Notes: generated by a model from the sequence alone, not told the origin. Positions 13,858-21,967 are shown, counted from the stretch's first letter. The stretch is 27,670 nucleotides of DNA from F1-60-MAGs163 sp046091165 (GCA_046091165.1 JBJTBE010000012.1:1-27670), one strand, 5' to 3'. Made by a program: numbers and translations.

Positions 13858-14373
13858 TCAGTCGAACCGCAGCTCGTCGAGCTTCGACCAGCGCGGGTCC
13901 TTGTCCGCGGGGTGCTCGTGGTCCGGGTCCTCGTTGAGGTTCTCCCCGCAGCGGGGGCAGAGCCCCAGGCAGCCCTTCCGGCACAGGACCTGGGCCGGGA
14001 CGGCGAGGGCAAGCGCGTCACGGGCCCAGGCGCCCACGTCCAGCTCGCCCTCCTCCACGTACGGGCTCTCGACTCCGCCCTCCGCGTTTCGCTGGCAGGC
14101 CTCCCGGGAGTCGATGGCCATCTCCGCGCCGGCCGGCTCCAGGCACCGCATACAGCGCCCCCTGAGCGTCGTCGTGAAGGCCAGGTGGAGGGCCCAGCCG
14201 TCTCCGTTGATGCGGGAAACCTCCAGCTGCAGCGGGCAGTGCTCCGGCTCGGGCAGGTAGCGCTCTCCGCCGAATTCGAGCGGCGCGAGGGCGACCACGG
14301 GCTCCAGGCGCCGGCCCTCGCCGACGGTCAGGCCCAGGGCGTCGAGGTCGATCGTTTCGACGGTGTCGCTCAC
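13858..14373 (-). CDS. yceD: YceD family (DUF177) protein
   Basis: YceD proteins are encoded next to rpmF in most bacteria; a role in 23S rRNA maturation or accumulation has been reported for relatives. The 171-residue product carries the metal-site-like Cys motifs GRCMRCLEP and CRKGCLGLCPRCGENLN with the ending DPRWSKLDELRF, all typical of DUF177. The start is one of two adjacent GTG codons (14376 or 14373); TAACCT ends 7 bases before the latter. It is divergent from the thioredoxin-like pair and heads the rpmF-plsX-acpP-rnc-smc series. Confidence 0.93.
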   Translation of the reverse strand: MSDTVETIDLDALGLTVGEGRRLEPVVALAPLEFGGERYLPEPEHCPLQLEVSRINGDGWALHLAFTTTLRGRCMRCLEPAGAEMAIDSREACQRNAEGGVESPYVEEGELDVGAWARDALALAVPAQVLCRKGCLGLCPRCGENLNEDPDHEHPADKDPRWSKLDELRFD

Positions 14374-14380
14374 CACGGCG

Positions 14381-14386
14381 AGGTTA
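14381..14386 (-). promoter_or_regulatory. Probable -10 element of yceD (TAACCT)
   Basis: TAACCT on the minus strand ends 7 bases before the GTG at 14373, within the 41-base divergent spacer. Confidence 0.35.
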
Positions 14387-14400
14387 GAGGGCGTCTCGCG

Positions 14401-14406
14401 TAGCCT
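14401..14406 (+). promoter_or_regulatory. Probable -10 element of the thioredoxin-like pair (TAGCCT)
   Basis: TAGCCT ends 8 bases before the ATG at 14415, within the divergent spacer with yceD. No clear -35; a near-leaderless mRNA is expected. Confidence 0.35.
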
Positions 14407-14414
14407 CCGGGGCG

Positions 14415-14753
14415 ATGGCCCCCTCGGTGCAGCTGCTGCTCTGGTCCGGATGCCCTTCCCACGACCGGGCACGCGCCCAGCTGCACCAGGTGATGGAGGA
14501 GCTGGGCCTGGACCCCGGTTCGGTCGTGGAGCGTGCGGTGGAGAGCGATGAGGAGGCGCATGAGCTCGGCTTCATCGGGTCGCCCACCGTCCTGGTGGAC
14601 GGCCGCGATGCGGTCGACCCCGGCGACCGGCCGGCAGCCCTTACCTGCCGCCTGTACCGTCGACGCGACGGCAGCGCCTCGCCGCTGCCGGACACCGAAG
14701 AGCTGCGCGAGGCGCTGTCCCGCGCCACCGACGAGCAAGGAGAACGGAGTTGA
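14415..14753 (+). CDS. Thioredoxin-fold protein with single-Cys CxxH motif
   Basis: The 112-residue product has the shape of a thioredoxin/glutaredoxin-like domain: a first strand VQLLLW, then SGCPSHDRARAQLHQVM with Cys13 at the helix start, a second strand region, GFIGSPTVLVDGRD with the expected cis-Pro57, and a C-terminal helix. The redox motif is C-P-S-H rather than CxxC, so it cannot act as a classical dithiol oxidoreductase; a monothiol or mixed-disulfide role, or metal or organomercurial chemistry, would be possible. There is no signal peptide, so it is cytoplasmic. Its TGA overlaps the TTG start of the next thioredoxin-like gene (TTGA), so the two are made together. The exact substrate is unknown. 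Confidence 0.8.
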   Translation: MAPSVQLLLWSGCPSHDRARAQLHQVMEELGLDPGSVVERAVESDEEAHELGFIGSPTVLVDGRDAVDPGDRPAALTCRLYRRRDGSASPLPDTEELREALSRATDEQGERS

Positions 14754-15280
14754 GCATCGAGACCGGCCAGGCCGCCCCGCAGTTCACCCTTCCCGACACC
14801 TCGGGTGTGGACCACTCGGTCCCCACCGGGGCGCCGGCGACCGTCGTCTGCTGGACCTGCAACCACTGCCCGTACGCCCTGGCCTGGCATCCGCGGATCG
14901 TCGCCGTGGCCCGGGACTACGCCGGCCGCGGGGTGGCCTTCCTCTGCATCAACTCCAACGACGCCGTCCGCTACCCCGACGACTCCGGGGAGGCGATGGC
15001 GGCGCGGGTCGCCTCCGAGCCCGCCGAATGGCCGATGCCCTACCTCCACGACGAGAGCCAGGAGGTCGCCCGCGAGTGGGACGCGAAGACCACCCCCGAC
15101 CTCTTCGTGCTGGACGGCGAGGGCCGGCTCGCCTACCGCGGTGCCCCCGACGCCGACTGGGAAGACCCTTCGCTCCAGGCCGACTGGCTCCGGGACGCCC
15201 TGGACGCCGTGCTCGACGGCCGGCAGCCTTCGCCGGCGCAGACCGAGCCGGTGGGCTGCTCGATCAAGTGGCGCGAGTAG
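14750..15280 (+). CDS. Thioredoxin family / peroxiredoxin-like protein
   Basis: The 176-residue product is a cytoplasmic thioredoxin-fold protein related to the PRX-like1/AhpC-TSA group. It has FTLPDTSGVDHSV, then VVCWTCNHCPYALAW with Cys34, Cys37 and Cys40 (CNHC is the active-site-like CxxC), FLCINSNDAVRYPDD, the cis-Pro region KTTPDLFVLDGEG, and the C-terminal PVGCSIKW that recurs in this group. It starts with TTG overlapping the upstream stop, with AAGGAG 7 bases before, a good ribosome-binding site that fixes the start. It probably reduces or oxidises protein thiols or peroxides; the substrate is not known. It is followed by a likely separate promoter for the coiled-coil gene. Confidence 0.88.
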   Translation: MSIETGQAAPQFTLPDTSGVDHSVPTGAPATVVCWTCNHCPYALAWHPRIVAVARDYAGRGVAFLCINSNDAVRYPDDSGEAMAARVASEPAEWPMPYLHDESQEVAREWDAKTTPDLFVLDGEGRLAYRGAPDADWEDPSLQADWLRDALDAVLDGRQPSPAQTEPVGCSIKWRE

Positions 15281-15297
15281 GCCCGGCGCCAGCCGGA

Positions 15298-15327
15298 TTG
15301 CAGTCCGTCAGAACCCGGGCGTACGGT
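15298..15327 (+). promoter_or_regulatory. Possible promoter of the coiled-coil nuclease-like gene
   Basis: TTGCAG (15298-15303) and TACGGT (15322-15327) are separated by 18 bases, a sigma-70-like arrangement. The -10 ends 14 bases before the ATG at 15342, and there is no Shine-Dalgarno sequence, so a very short leader is expected. Confidence 0.4.
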
Positions 15328-15341
15328 GCGACCGGATACCC

Positions 15342-16631
15342 ATGGACATCTCGATCTCAAGACTGACCGAAGAGAGCGCCTCACGGCTCGATGAAGACCG
15401 GCTCGTCGTGGACGGCCTGGCCGTCGATGACGCCACCGCCGTCAACCTTGCCCGGGAGCGCGAGGCGCTGGGCGAGAACCTCGACGAGCTGGTCGCCCAG
15501 ATGATCGAGATCGGCGCCCGCGTGCTGGCCCGCGAGCAGGCCGCGGCCGAGGCCGACTACGTCCGGGCCGAGTTCGAGCGCCAGGCCCGCGACCTGGAGG
15601 CGAGCTTCGGCGAGCGCGCCCAGGCGGTGAGCGCCGAGATGAGCGAGCGGATCGACGCCGCCTTCGGAGCCGACTCGGGGCTGGTGCCCAGGCTGCTCGA
15701 GCGCCACTTCGGCGAGGAGTCGAGTGCCGCGGTGCAGAACCGCGTCGAGGCCCTCGTCAAGGAGCTGCTCGCCGGCCACAAGGAGGCCCTGGCCCGCCAG
15801 TTCACCGCCACCGACGAGAGCAACCCGCTGGGCCAGTTCCAGAAGGCCGCGGTCGACGCGATCAAGCAGAACGCCGACGCCCAGGCCAAGCAGCTGGTCG
15901 AGATGAACCGCACGATCACCGAGCTGCGCAGCCAGCTCGAGGGCCTGGCCGCCGAGGAGGAGAAGGAGGAGGCGGTAGCGGCAGAGGCCGAGAAGGGAAC
16001 GGCCAAGGGACGCAGCTACGAGGAACAGGTGGTCGACGCCCTGGCCGGCCTGGCCAACGCGCGGGGCGACCACGCCGAAGGCGTTGGCGAGCTCTCCGAG
16101 GGCGGCGGCAAGACCGGCGACGCGGTGGTCGAGGTGGGCGCCCAGTCGGGCCCCACGCGCGCCCGGATCGCCTTCGAGGCCAAAGACTCCCGGCTCTCGC
16201 GCCCGAAGATGATCGAAACGCTCGACCGCGCCCGCGAACAGCGGGCCGCCGACTTCGCCGTCCTCGTAGTTCCCTCCGAAGGCAAGGTGCCCGCCGGAAC
16301 GGTCGTGCTGGAGGAGATCCAGGGCGACAAGATGGTCGTGACCTGGGATCCGGCGGAGGGCTCGACCCTCACCCTGGAGACCGCCTACGCGCTGGCCCGG
16401 GCGCGCGTGCTGATGGCCCAGACCGGCGGCGAGGCCGACACCGCGCTGATCGCCGACGCCGCCGACCGTGCGCTGGAGCTGCTCAAGCAGGTCAAGAAGA
16501 TCAAGAACTCGCTGACCAGCGCCAAGACCCAGATCGACTCAGGCGCCGGCGCCGTCGACGAGATGGCGGCGGCGGTGCGCCTCCAGCTCGAGCGGATCGC
16601 CGAGCTGACGGTTCCCGGCGACGCGGACTAG
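15342..16631 (+). CDS. Coiled-coil protein with PD-(D/E)XK nuclease-like domain (DUF2130/RmuC-like)
   Basis: The 429-residue product is not a named family to me but its layout is readable. Residues about 30-215 are largely alpha-helical and charged, with coiled-coil character (for example AREQAAAEADYVRAEFERQA and MNRTITELRSQLEGLAAEEE). Residues 220-335 look like a restriction-endonuclease fold: helix GRSYEEQVVDALAGL, GKTGDAVVEV with Asp260, ARIAFEAKDS with Glu279 and Lys281, then FAVLVVPS, in the D-x18-E-x-K pattern. A second helical segment follows (about 340-425). The overall plan recalls DUF2130 and RmuC, where a coiled coil precedes a nuclease-like domain. No signal peptide or membrane segment. 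Its TAG stop overlaps the opposing sepIVA stop as CTAG. Function is unknown; DNA-end or repair roles are speculation. Confidence 0.85.
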   Translation: MDISISRLTEESASRLDEDRLVVDGLAVDDATAVNLAREREALGENLDELVAQMIEIGARVLAREQAAAEADYVRAEFERQARDLEASFGERAQAVSAEMSERIDAAFGADSGLVPRLLERHFGEESSAAVQNRVEALVKELLAGHKEALARQFTATDESNPLGQFQKAAVDAIKQNADAQAKQLVEMNRTITELRSQLEGLAAEEEKEEAVAAEAEKGTAKGRSYEEQVVDALAGLANARGDHAEGVGELSEGGGKTGDAVVEVGAQSGPTRARIAFEAKDSRLSRPKMIETLDRAREQRAADFAVLVVPSEGKVPAGTVVLEEIQGDKMVVTWDPAEGSTLTLETAYALARARVLMAQTGGEADTALIADAADRALELLKQVKKIKNSLTSAKTQIDSGAGAVDEMAAAVRLQLERIAELTVPGDAD

Positions 16632-17098
16632 CGCTCTTCGTCGCCGCCGTCGTCGTCGCGGCCGGCGAGCCGGTCGCGACCGCGCTGCACGGCGCCGATG
16701 AACTTCGAGAGGTTGACCTCGAGCGTGCCCAGGATCTCGTCGGCGTAGTCCTCCGCCCCGAGGCGGATCTCCCGCTCGCGGGCCTGCGCGTCCCCGATGA
16801 TGTCCTCGGCCTCGCGCTCGGCCTGGCGGGTGACCTCCTCCTGGGAGATCAGCTGCTCCTGGCGGTCGCGGCCTTCCGTGATGATGCGCTCGGCCTCGCG
16901 CTTGGCCTCGGCGAGCATCTCCTGGCGCTCCTTGACGATCCAGCGCGCCTGCTTGATCTCCTCGGGGATCGTGGCGCGCATCTGGTCGAGGATGTCGTAG
17001 ATCTCCTCTTTGTCCACGCGCACCTGGTCGGTGAGGGGCACCGGCTTGGCGTTGTGAACCAGGTCGTCGAGCTTGTCGATCAGTACGAGAACGTCCAT
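16628..17098 (-). CDS. sepIVA: SepIVA-like DivIVA-domain protein
   Basis: The 156-residue product is a charged helical protein. It opens MDVLVLIDKLDDLVHNAKPVPL, then EEIYDILDQMRATIPEEI, a long coiled coil (KERQEMLAEAKREAERIITE, QLISQEEVTRQAEREAEDII) and a basic-to-acidic tail. It resembles mycobacterial SepIVA (Rv2927c), a DivIVA-like septation factor whose gene lies by yceD and rnc in Mycobacterium. It is the last gene of the rpmB-fakA-recG-rsmD-coaD unit, 16 bases after coaD, with AAAGG 9 bases before the ATG. A role in cell division or envelope growth is inferred from that family; it might also be called an ATPase-B-like protein by automatic tools. Confidence 0.8.
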   Translation of the reverse strand: MDVLVLIDKLDDLVHNAKPVPLTDQVRVDKEEIYDILDQMRATIPEEIKQARWIVKERQEMLAEAKREAERIITEGRDRQEQLISQEEVTRQAEREAEDIIGDAQAREREIRLGAEDYADEILGTLEVNLSKFIGAVQRGRDRLAGRDDDGGDEER

Positions 17099-17114
17099 GA
17101 CATTCGGCCTTTCG

Positions 17115-17612
17115 CTATCGGGCCAGTTCTTCCTTCAGGCGCAAGGAAACCTTCGGGGTGACCATTTCGTCAATGTTCCCCCCGAACATCGCCAGTTCCT
17201 TGATCCCGCTGGAGCTGAGGAAACTGTACTGCGGGCTGGCCATCATGTAGAGGGTCTCAATGTCCGGGGCCTGCTGGCGGTTGAGCTGGTTCATCTCCGT
17301 TTCGTACTCGAAGTCGGAGATCGCGCGAAGTCCCTTGACGATCGTGCTCGCCCCGATGCTCCGGGCAAACTCGACGACCAGCGTCGCGAACGGCTCGGCA
17401 CGGACGTTGTCCAGGCCGCCGACGGCGTCCTGGATGAACTCGAGGCGCTCCTCGACCGGGAAGAGGGTCGAGCCCTTGCGGACCGGGAGGTTGACCACGG
17501 CCACGACCACCTCGTCGAAGATCCGCGCGGTGCGGGTGATCACGTCGATGTGGCCCAGGGTGATCGGGTCGTAGGTGCCGGGGCAGACGGCTATGCGCTT
17601 CTGTTCAATCAC
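17115..17612 (-). CDS. coaD: Phosphopantetheine adenylyltransferase
   Basis: CoaD transfers AMP from ATP to 4'-phosphopantetheine, the fourth step of coenzyme A synthesis. The 165-residue product has CPGTYDPITLGHIDVI with the nucleotide-binding T/HxGH motif (His21), VVVAVVNLPVRKGSTLFP, STIVKGLRAISDFEYETEM, and YSFLSSSGIKELAMFGG with the second ATP-binding signature. A GTG at 17612 gives the usual length and overlaps the rsmD stop by 8 bases. The rsmD-coaD pair is nearly universal. Identity is secure. Confidence 0.96.
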   Translation of the reverse strand: MIEQKRIAVCPGTYDPITLGHIDVITRTARIFDEVVVAVVNLPVRKGSTLFPVEERLEFIQDAVGGLDNVRAEPFATLVVEFARSIGASTIVKGLRAISDFEYETEMNQLNRQQAPDIETLYMMASPQYSFLSSSGIKELAMFGGNIDEMVTPKVSLRLKEELAR

Positions 17613-18144
17613 GGGCGGAAAAGATCCGGATGGCGGTGTCGCCGTAACGGCGTTCGTGAACCATAGGGAGGTCGAGGCCCGGGGTGTCGCGCCGGTCGCT
17701 TTCGACCACGACCCGCCCTCCCGGCGCCGTGACCTGCTCGAGCGCCGGCTCCAGGGCAGCAAGGAGCTCCCCGGCCTCCGCGTAGGGCGGATCCAGGAAG
17801 ACGAGGTCGAACTGCCTGCCCTGCGCCGCCAGCCGGGCCACCGCTGCCGATGCCGGCGCACAGAGGACCTGCGCCGCCTCTCCGGCACCGAGCTCGTCCA
17901 CGTTGGCCTGGGCCACGCGGGCGGCGCGCCGGTCGCGATCGACCAGGACCGCCTCGGCCGCGCCGCGGGAGAGCGACTCGATGGCCAGCGCCCCGGAGCC
18001 GGCGAAGAGGTCGAGCACGCGCAGGCCGTCGAGGGGGCCGAGCGTGGAGAAGAGCGCCTCGCGCACGCGGTCGGCGGTCGGCCGCGTGGCCGAGGGGGGC
18101 GACTGCAGGCGGCGCCCCCCGTACTGCCCGGCGATCACCCGCAT
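17605..18144 (-). CDS. rsmD: 16S rRNA (guanine966-N2)-methyltransferase
   Basis: RsmD methylates G966 of 16S rRNA in the assembled 30S subunit. The 179-residue product begins MRVIAGQYGGRRLQSP and RPTADRVREALFSTL, has the S-adenosylmethionine site VLDLFAGSGALAIESLSRG at about 43-61 and the catalytic FLDPPYAEAG with DPPY at 118-121. The ATG shares its A with the recG stop (TGATG), indicating coupling. The C-terminal Rossmann strands (GGRVVVESDRRD, RRYGDTAIRIFS) are complete. Confidence 0.95.
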   Translation of the reverse strand: MRVIAGQYGGRRLQSPPSATRPTADRVREALFSTLGPLDGLRVLDLFAGSGALAIESLSRGAAEAVLVDRDRRAARVAQANVDELGAGEAAQVLCAPASAAVARLAAQGRQFDLVFLDPPYAEAGELLAALEPALEQVTAPGGRVVVESDRRDTPGLDLPMVHERRYGDTAIRIFSARD

Positions 18145-20273
18145 CACGCAGGGATGGCCTCGGCGGGCAGGCGGCTGGCCCCCTCGGCCAGCGCGTCGCT
18201 GAGGACCTTCCCTTCCGGCGAGGCGAGCTCCGGGTCGGCGGCAAGCAGCTCGCGCGCGCTGTGGCGTGCCCGCTCGAGCAGCGGGGCGTCCTCGGGGAAG
18301 CGGGCGAAGCGGAAGCTGGCCGAACCCGACTGGCGCGTGCCGGCGAGCTCGCCCTCGCCCCGCAGCTGGAGGTCGATCTCGGCCAACCGGAAGCCGTCGG
18401 CGTGCTCGGCGAAGGCCTTCAGGCGCTCGGAATCGGCCGGGCCGAAGCAGATGCACAGCGACGCGTGCTCGCCCCGGCCGACCCGGCCCCGAAGCTGGTG
18501 GAGCTGGGATAGGCCGAAGCGCTCGGCATTCTCGATCAGCATCACCGTCGCGTTGGGGACGTCGACGCCGACCTCGATCACCGTCGTGGCCACCAGGACG
18601 TCGGCCTCCCCCTCCGCGAAGGAGCGCATCGCCTCGGCCTTGTCGGCCGATGACATCTGCCCGTGCAGGAGGGCAACCCGGTAGCCGCCGAACTCCTCCT
18701 CGCGCAGCCGCTCGTACTCGGCCGTCGCCGCACGGGCCTGCAGGGCGTCGGACTCCTCGACCAGCGGGCAGACGATGAACGCCTGGCGGCCGGCGTCGAG
18801 CTCCTCGCGGATCCGCTCGTAGGCCCGCTCGCGCTCGCGCTCGCCCGAAACGCAGTGGGTGGCGACCGGCTGGCGGCCGGCCGGAAGCTCGCGCAGCTCG
18901 GTGAAGTCGAGGTCGCCGTAACCCAGGAGCGCGAGCGTGCGCGGGATCGGGGTCGCCGTCATGTGCAGCACGTGCGGAGCCATGCCTTCGCCCTCGCCGG
19001 CCGCCTTGGCGTCCAGCGCCATCCGCTGGCGCACCCCGAAGCGGTGCTGCTCGTCGACCACCGCCAGGGCCAGGCGCGCGAAGCGCACGTCGTCCTCGAT
19101 CAGGGCGTGGGTGCCCACCACCATCCCCAGCTCCCCGCTCTCCAGGCGCTCCAGGATCTCCGCCCGCCGGGCCGCCGGCGTGGAGCCGGTGAGCAGCGCG
19201 ATCGAGATCGGCTCGGCGGCCACGAGCTGCTGGATGGTGGCGAAGTGCTGCTCGGCGAGGGTCTCGGTGGGCGCCATCAGCGCCGCCTGGTGGCCGGACT
19301 CCACCGCCCTCAGCATCGCCGCCAGCGCGACGACCGTCTTGCCCGAGCCGACCTCGCCCATCAGCAGCCGCTGCATCGGATGGCCGGCCTCCATGTCGTC
19401 GACGATGGTGGCGATCGCCTCCTGCTGGCCACCGGTGGGGGTGAACGGGAGCTGGTCGGCCAGCCAGCGGGCCAGCAGCCCCGCGTGCGGCCCCTCCCCG
19501 TCGAGGACCGGGGCCCGCAGGCGCTCGGCCCGCGTGGCCCGCCGGCGCAGGAGGTCGAGCTGCATGAACAGGAGCTCGTCGAAGGCCAGCCGGCGCCGCG
19601 CCTCGACCACCTCTCCCCCGTGCGCGGCGATCAGGGCGGCGGCCCGGTCCGGGAGCATGTGCCCGGCGCGCATCCGCCCCGGGAGCGGCTCCGGCGCGTG
19701 GAGCGCCGCCCCGAGGTGCTCGCGGACCAGGGCGAGGATCTGCGTCGAGGAGAGGCCGTCGGCCGCCGGATAGTGGGCCACCTCGCCGTCGTCGGCGAAG
19801 GCCTCCGAGGTGGGCGCATGCGAGCTGACGCGGAAGCGGTTGCGCGACTCGTAGGAGCCGTGGAGCACCAGCCGCGTGCCCGGCGGGTAGCGCTTGGCCA
19901 GCCAGGGCTGGTTGAAGAAGGTCACCTGCATGACCCCGGTGTCGTCACCGACGACCGCCTCGACCAGCGGCCTCATACCCCTGCGCCGCACCGGGCGCGA
20001 CGAGATCGAGCGCACCTCCACGACCACCGTCGCCGGTTCGCCCGGAACGAGGGCATCGACGGTCCGCGACTCACGGTTGTCCCGGGGCAGGAGCTCGAGC
20101 AGCTCGCCGACGGTCTCGATTCCCAGGTGGCCGGCGGCCTCCCGGGCCTTGCGGCCAGGAAAGTCGACCGGCTCGGCCATGGCGGAGGGGCGCGGGCCGA
20201 GCCGCGGCCAGGCCGCCAGCTCGTCGGCCGACAGCTCCCGGGAATCGGCGAAGGCGAGCGGGGAGCGCTCCAC
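18144..20273 (-). CDS. recG: ATP-dependent DNA helicase RecG
   Basis: RecG reverses stalled forks and processes branched DNA. The 709-residue product has the helix-hairpin-like start HLGIETVGELLELLPR, the wedge OB domain (VVVEVRSISSRPV to HGSYESRNRFRVSSH), Walker A GEVGSGKT at about 306-313, MAPTETLAEQHF, GTHALIEDDV, DEQHRFGVRQR (motif II), HMTATPIPRTLAL, LLHGQMSSADK, VATTVIEVGVDVPNATVM and LHQLRGRVGRGEHASLC. I chose the GTG at 20273 as it starts after the fakA stop; a GTG at 20309 (overlapping fakA by 22 bases) and an ATG at 20180 are alternatives, and none has a good ribosome-binding site. The stop overlaps rsmD. Identity is certain; the start is not. Confidence 0.95.
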   Translation of the reverse strand: MERSPLAFADSRELSADELAAWPRLGPRPSAMAEPVDFPGRKAREAAGHLGIETVGELLELLPRDNRESRTVDALVPGEPATVVVEVRSISSRPVRRRGMRPLVEAVVGDDTGVMQVTFFNQPWLAKRYPPGTRLVLHGSYESRNRFRVSSHAPTSEAFADDGEVAHYPAADGLSSTQILALVREHLGAALHAPEPLPGRMRAGHMLPDRAAALIAAHGGEVVEARRRLAFDELLFMQLDLLRRRATRAERLRAPVLDGEGPHAGLLARWLADQLPFTPTGGQQEAIATIVDDMEAGHPMQRLLMGEVGSGKTVVALAAMLRAVESGHQAALMAPTETLAEQHFATIQQLVAAEPISIALLTGSTPAARRAEILERLESGELGMVVGTHALIEDDVRFARLALAVVDEQHRFGVRQRMALDAKAAGEGEGMAPHVLHMTATPIPRTLALLGYGDLDFTELRELPAGRQPVATHCVSGERERERAYERIREELDAGRQAFIVCPLVEESDALQARAATAEYERLREEEFGGYRVALLHGQMSSADKAEAMRSFAEGEADVLVATTVIEVGVDVPNATVMLIENAERFGLSQLHQLRGRVGRGEHASLCICFGPADSERLKAFAEHADGFRLAEIDLQLRGEGELAGTRQSGSASFRFARFPEDAPLLERARHSARELLAADPELASPEGKVLSDALAEGASRLPAEAIPA

Positions 20274-20287
20274 GCCCGGATTTTCGT

Positions 20288-21967
20288 CTACTCGGCGGAC
20301 AAGAGCCACCAGCGGCTCGGCTGGCCACCGTGGCGCATTTCGAGCTCCACCCCGCCGCCGGCGAGCGCCTCCACCTCGTCTTCGCCCAGCGGCGCGTCGG
20401 AGGCCGAGATCACGGTCAGCAGCTCGGAGCCGTCCGAGAGCCGCGAAATCACCTCGCCGAGGGTCTCCCGAGGGGCTCCCCAGGAGACGAGCTCGCCGTC
20501 GACGTAACCGACGGCCTCGCCGACGCTGAACCGGCCCTCGGCGTCGTCCCGGGCCGCTGGGGCCACGCTCCCGGTGCGCACCGCCTCCAGCGCCGAGGCC
20601 ATGGCCGAGGCGTTAGCGGCCGCCCGGGCCTCCTGCGAGAAGGCCAGGACGGCCGAGAGGCCGGCCTGGGGCTCGTTGGACTCGACGACCCGCACCTCGC
20701 GCCCCGACATCTCGGCGGCGGCCTGGGCCGCCATCCGCACGTTCGGGCTGTTGGGAAGCACCACCACCTCCCGGGCCGGGACGGTGTGGATGCCGGCGAG
20801 GATCTCGTAGGTCGAGGGGTTCATGGTCTCCCCGCCGTCGAGGACGGTGGCGCCGAGCGAGCGGTAGAGGTCGGCGATCCCGTCGCCCGACACCACGGCC
20901 AGCACGCCGCAGGCGGCGTCCTCGCCGGCCGGCTCCGGGGCGGCCGGGGCCGCGAGGCGCCGGTCGCGCTCGGCGACCTGCTCGTGCATGTCGGCTATGT
21001 CGGTCCGGGTGACGGTGCCGGCGCCTTCGAAGACCGCGGCCGCCGCGTCGGGCTCGTCGGTGTGGACGTGGACGCGCAGGGTCACGTGGTCCCCGACGAC
21101 CAGCACCGAGTCGCCGATCTCCTCCAGCCGCCCGACGTACATCGAGGGCTCGGCCAGCTCGGCTCCGGGCTGGGCGGTGACGGCAAAGTTCGTGCAGTAC
21201 CGGAAGGTGCTCGAGGAGTGCTCGGGCTGGCTGGCCCGGGCCGGGGCACTGTGGTGCTCGATCTCCAGGCCCTTCTCCCCGCGCAGCGCGGTTACGCAGC
21301 CGGCGAAGAGAACCACCACCCCGTACCCTCCGGCGTCGACCACGCCGGCCTCCTGGAGCACCGGCAGCAGCTCGGGGCCCCTCCTCACCGACTCCTCGCC
21401 GGCGCGCACGCAGATCTCGAGGATGTCGGCGATGCGCAGGTTCTGCTCCTCGGGCGTCGCGGTGTCCGGCATCGGCGGCAGCACCGGGATCGCCTCGGCG
21501 GCCGCACCGGCCATGTCCTTCATGACGGTGAGGATCGTCCCCTCCGCCGGCTCGCGGACCGAGGTGTAGGCGCGCTCGGAGGCCCGCTGCATCGCCTCGC
21601 CGATCAGCAGCGGATCGACGAGGACGCCCGGGCGGGAGATGAGCGCCTCCGCCGCGCCGCGGATCAGCTGCGAGAGGATCACCCCGCTGTTGCCGCGGGC
21701 CCCGAGGAGTGCGGCCCGGGCGACGAGGTCGACGATCTCGTCACGGCCGATCTCGTCGAGCGTCCGGCCACCGGAGTCGGAGGCGAGCCGGTCGAGCTCG
21801 TCGACGCAGGCCTGGAGGGTCAGGACCATGTTGTCCCCGGTGTCGCCGTCGGCTACCGGGAAGACGTTCAGGTCGTTGATCTCCTGGCGGCGCTCCTCAA
21901 GCTGCTGGAGGGAGCCGGCAAGGGCTGCCCGAAAGCGGGCGAGGCTGGAATTTCCTGCTGGCGGCAC
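20288..21967 (-). CDS. fakA: DAK2-domain protein, fatty acid kinase FakA-like
   Basis: FakA phosphorylates fatty acids presented by FakB (DegV family) for use by PlsX/PlsY. The 559-residue product begins with a DhaL kinase domain: NDLNVFPVADGDTGDNM at about 31-47 (Asp ligands for Mg-ATP) and LLGARGNSGVILSQLIRG, then EAGVVDAGGYGVVVLF. The middle domain has YCTNFAVTA and DHVTLRVHVHTDEPD (the conserved FakA HVHTD). The C-terminal EDD/DegV-like domain has LPNSPNVRMAAQAAAEM and the ISASDAPLGEDEVEAL end. GTG start 12 bases after rpmB. A partner FakB is not in the window. Fatty acid kinase activity is inferred from the family. Confidence 0.9.
   Translation of the reverse strand: MPPAGNSSLARFRAALAGSLQQLEERRQEINDLNVFPVADGDTGDNMVLTLQACVDELDRLASDSGGRTLDEIGRDEIVDLVARAALLGARGNSGVILSQLIRGAAEALISRPGVLVDPLLIGEAMQRASERAYTSVREPAEGTILTVMKDMAGAAAEAIPVLPPMPDTATPEEQNLRIADILEICVRAGEESVRRGPELLPVLQEAGVVDAGGYGVVVLFAGCVTALRGEKGLEIEHHSAPARASQPEHSSSTFRYCTNFAVTAQPGAELAEPSMYVGRLEEIGDSVLVVGDHVTLRVHVHTDEPDAAAAVFEGAGTVTRTDIADMHEQVAERDRRLAAPAAPEPAGEDAACGVLAVVSGDGIADLYRSLGATVLDGGETMNPSTYEILAGIHTVPAREVVVLPNSPNVRMAAQAAAEMSGREVRVVESNEPQAGLSAVLAFSQEARAAANASAMASALEAVRTGSVAPAARDDAEGRFSVGEAVGYVDGELVSWGAPRETLGEVISRLSDGSELLTVISASDAPLGEDEVEALAGGGVELEMRHGGQPSRWWLLSAE

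Noticed and set aside
13631..13984. Extended L32 frame of 117 codons
   Set aside because: The part upstream of ATG 13819 overlaps yceD in another frame and is not L32-like.
14805..16631. A 608-codon frame starting inside the second thioredoxin-like gene
   Set aside because: Its first 179 codons are out-of-frame Arg/Pro-rich shadow of that gene; the real gene begins at ATG 15342.
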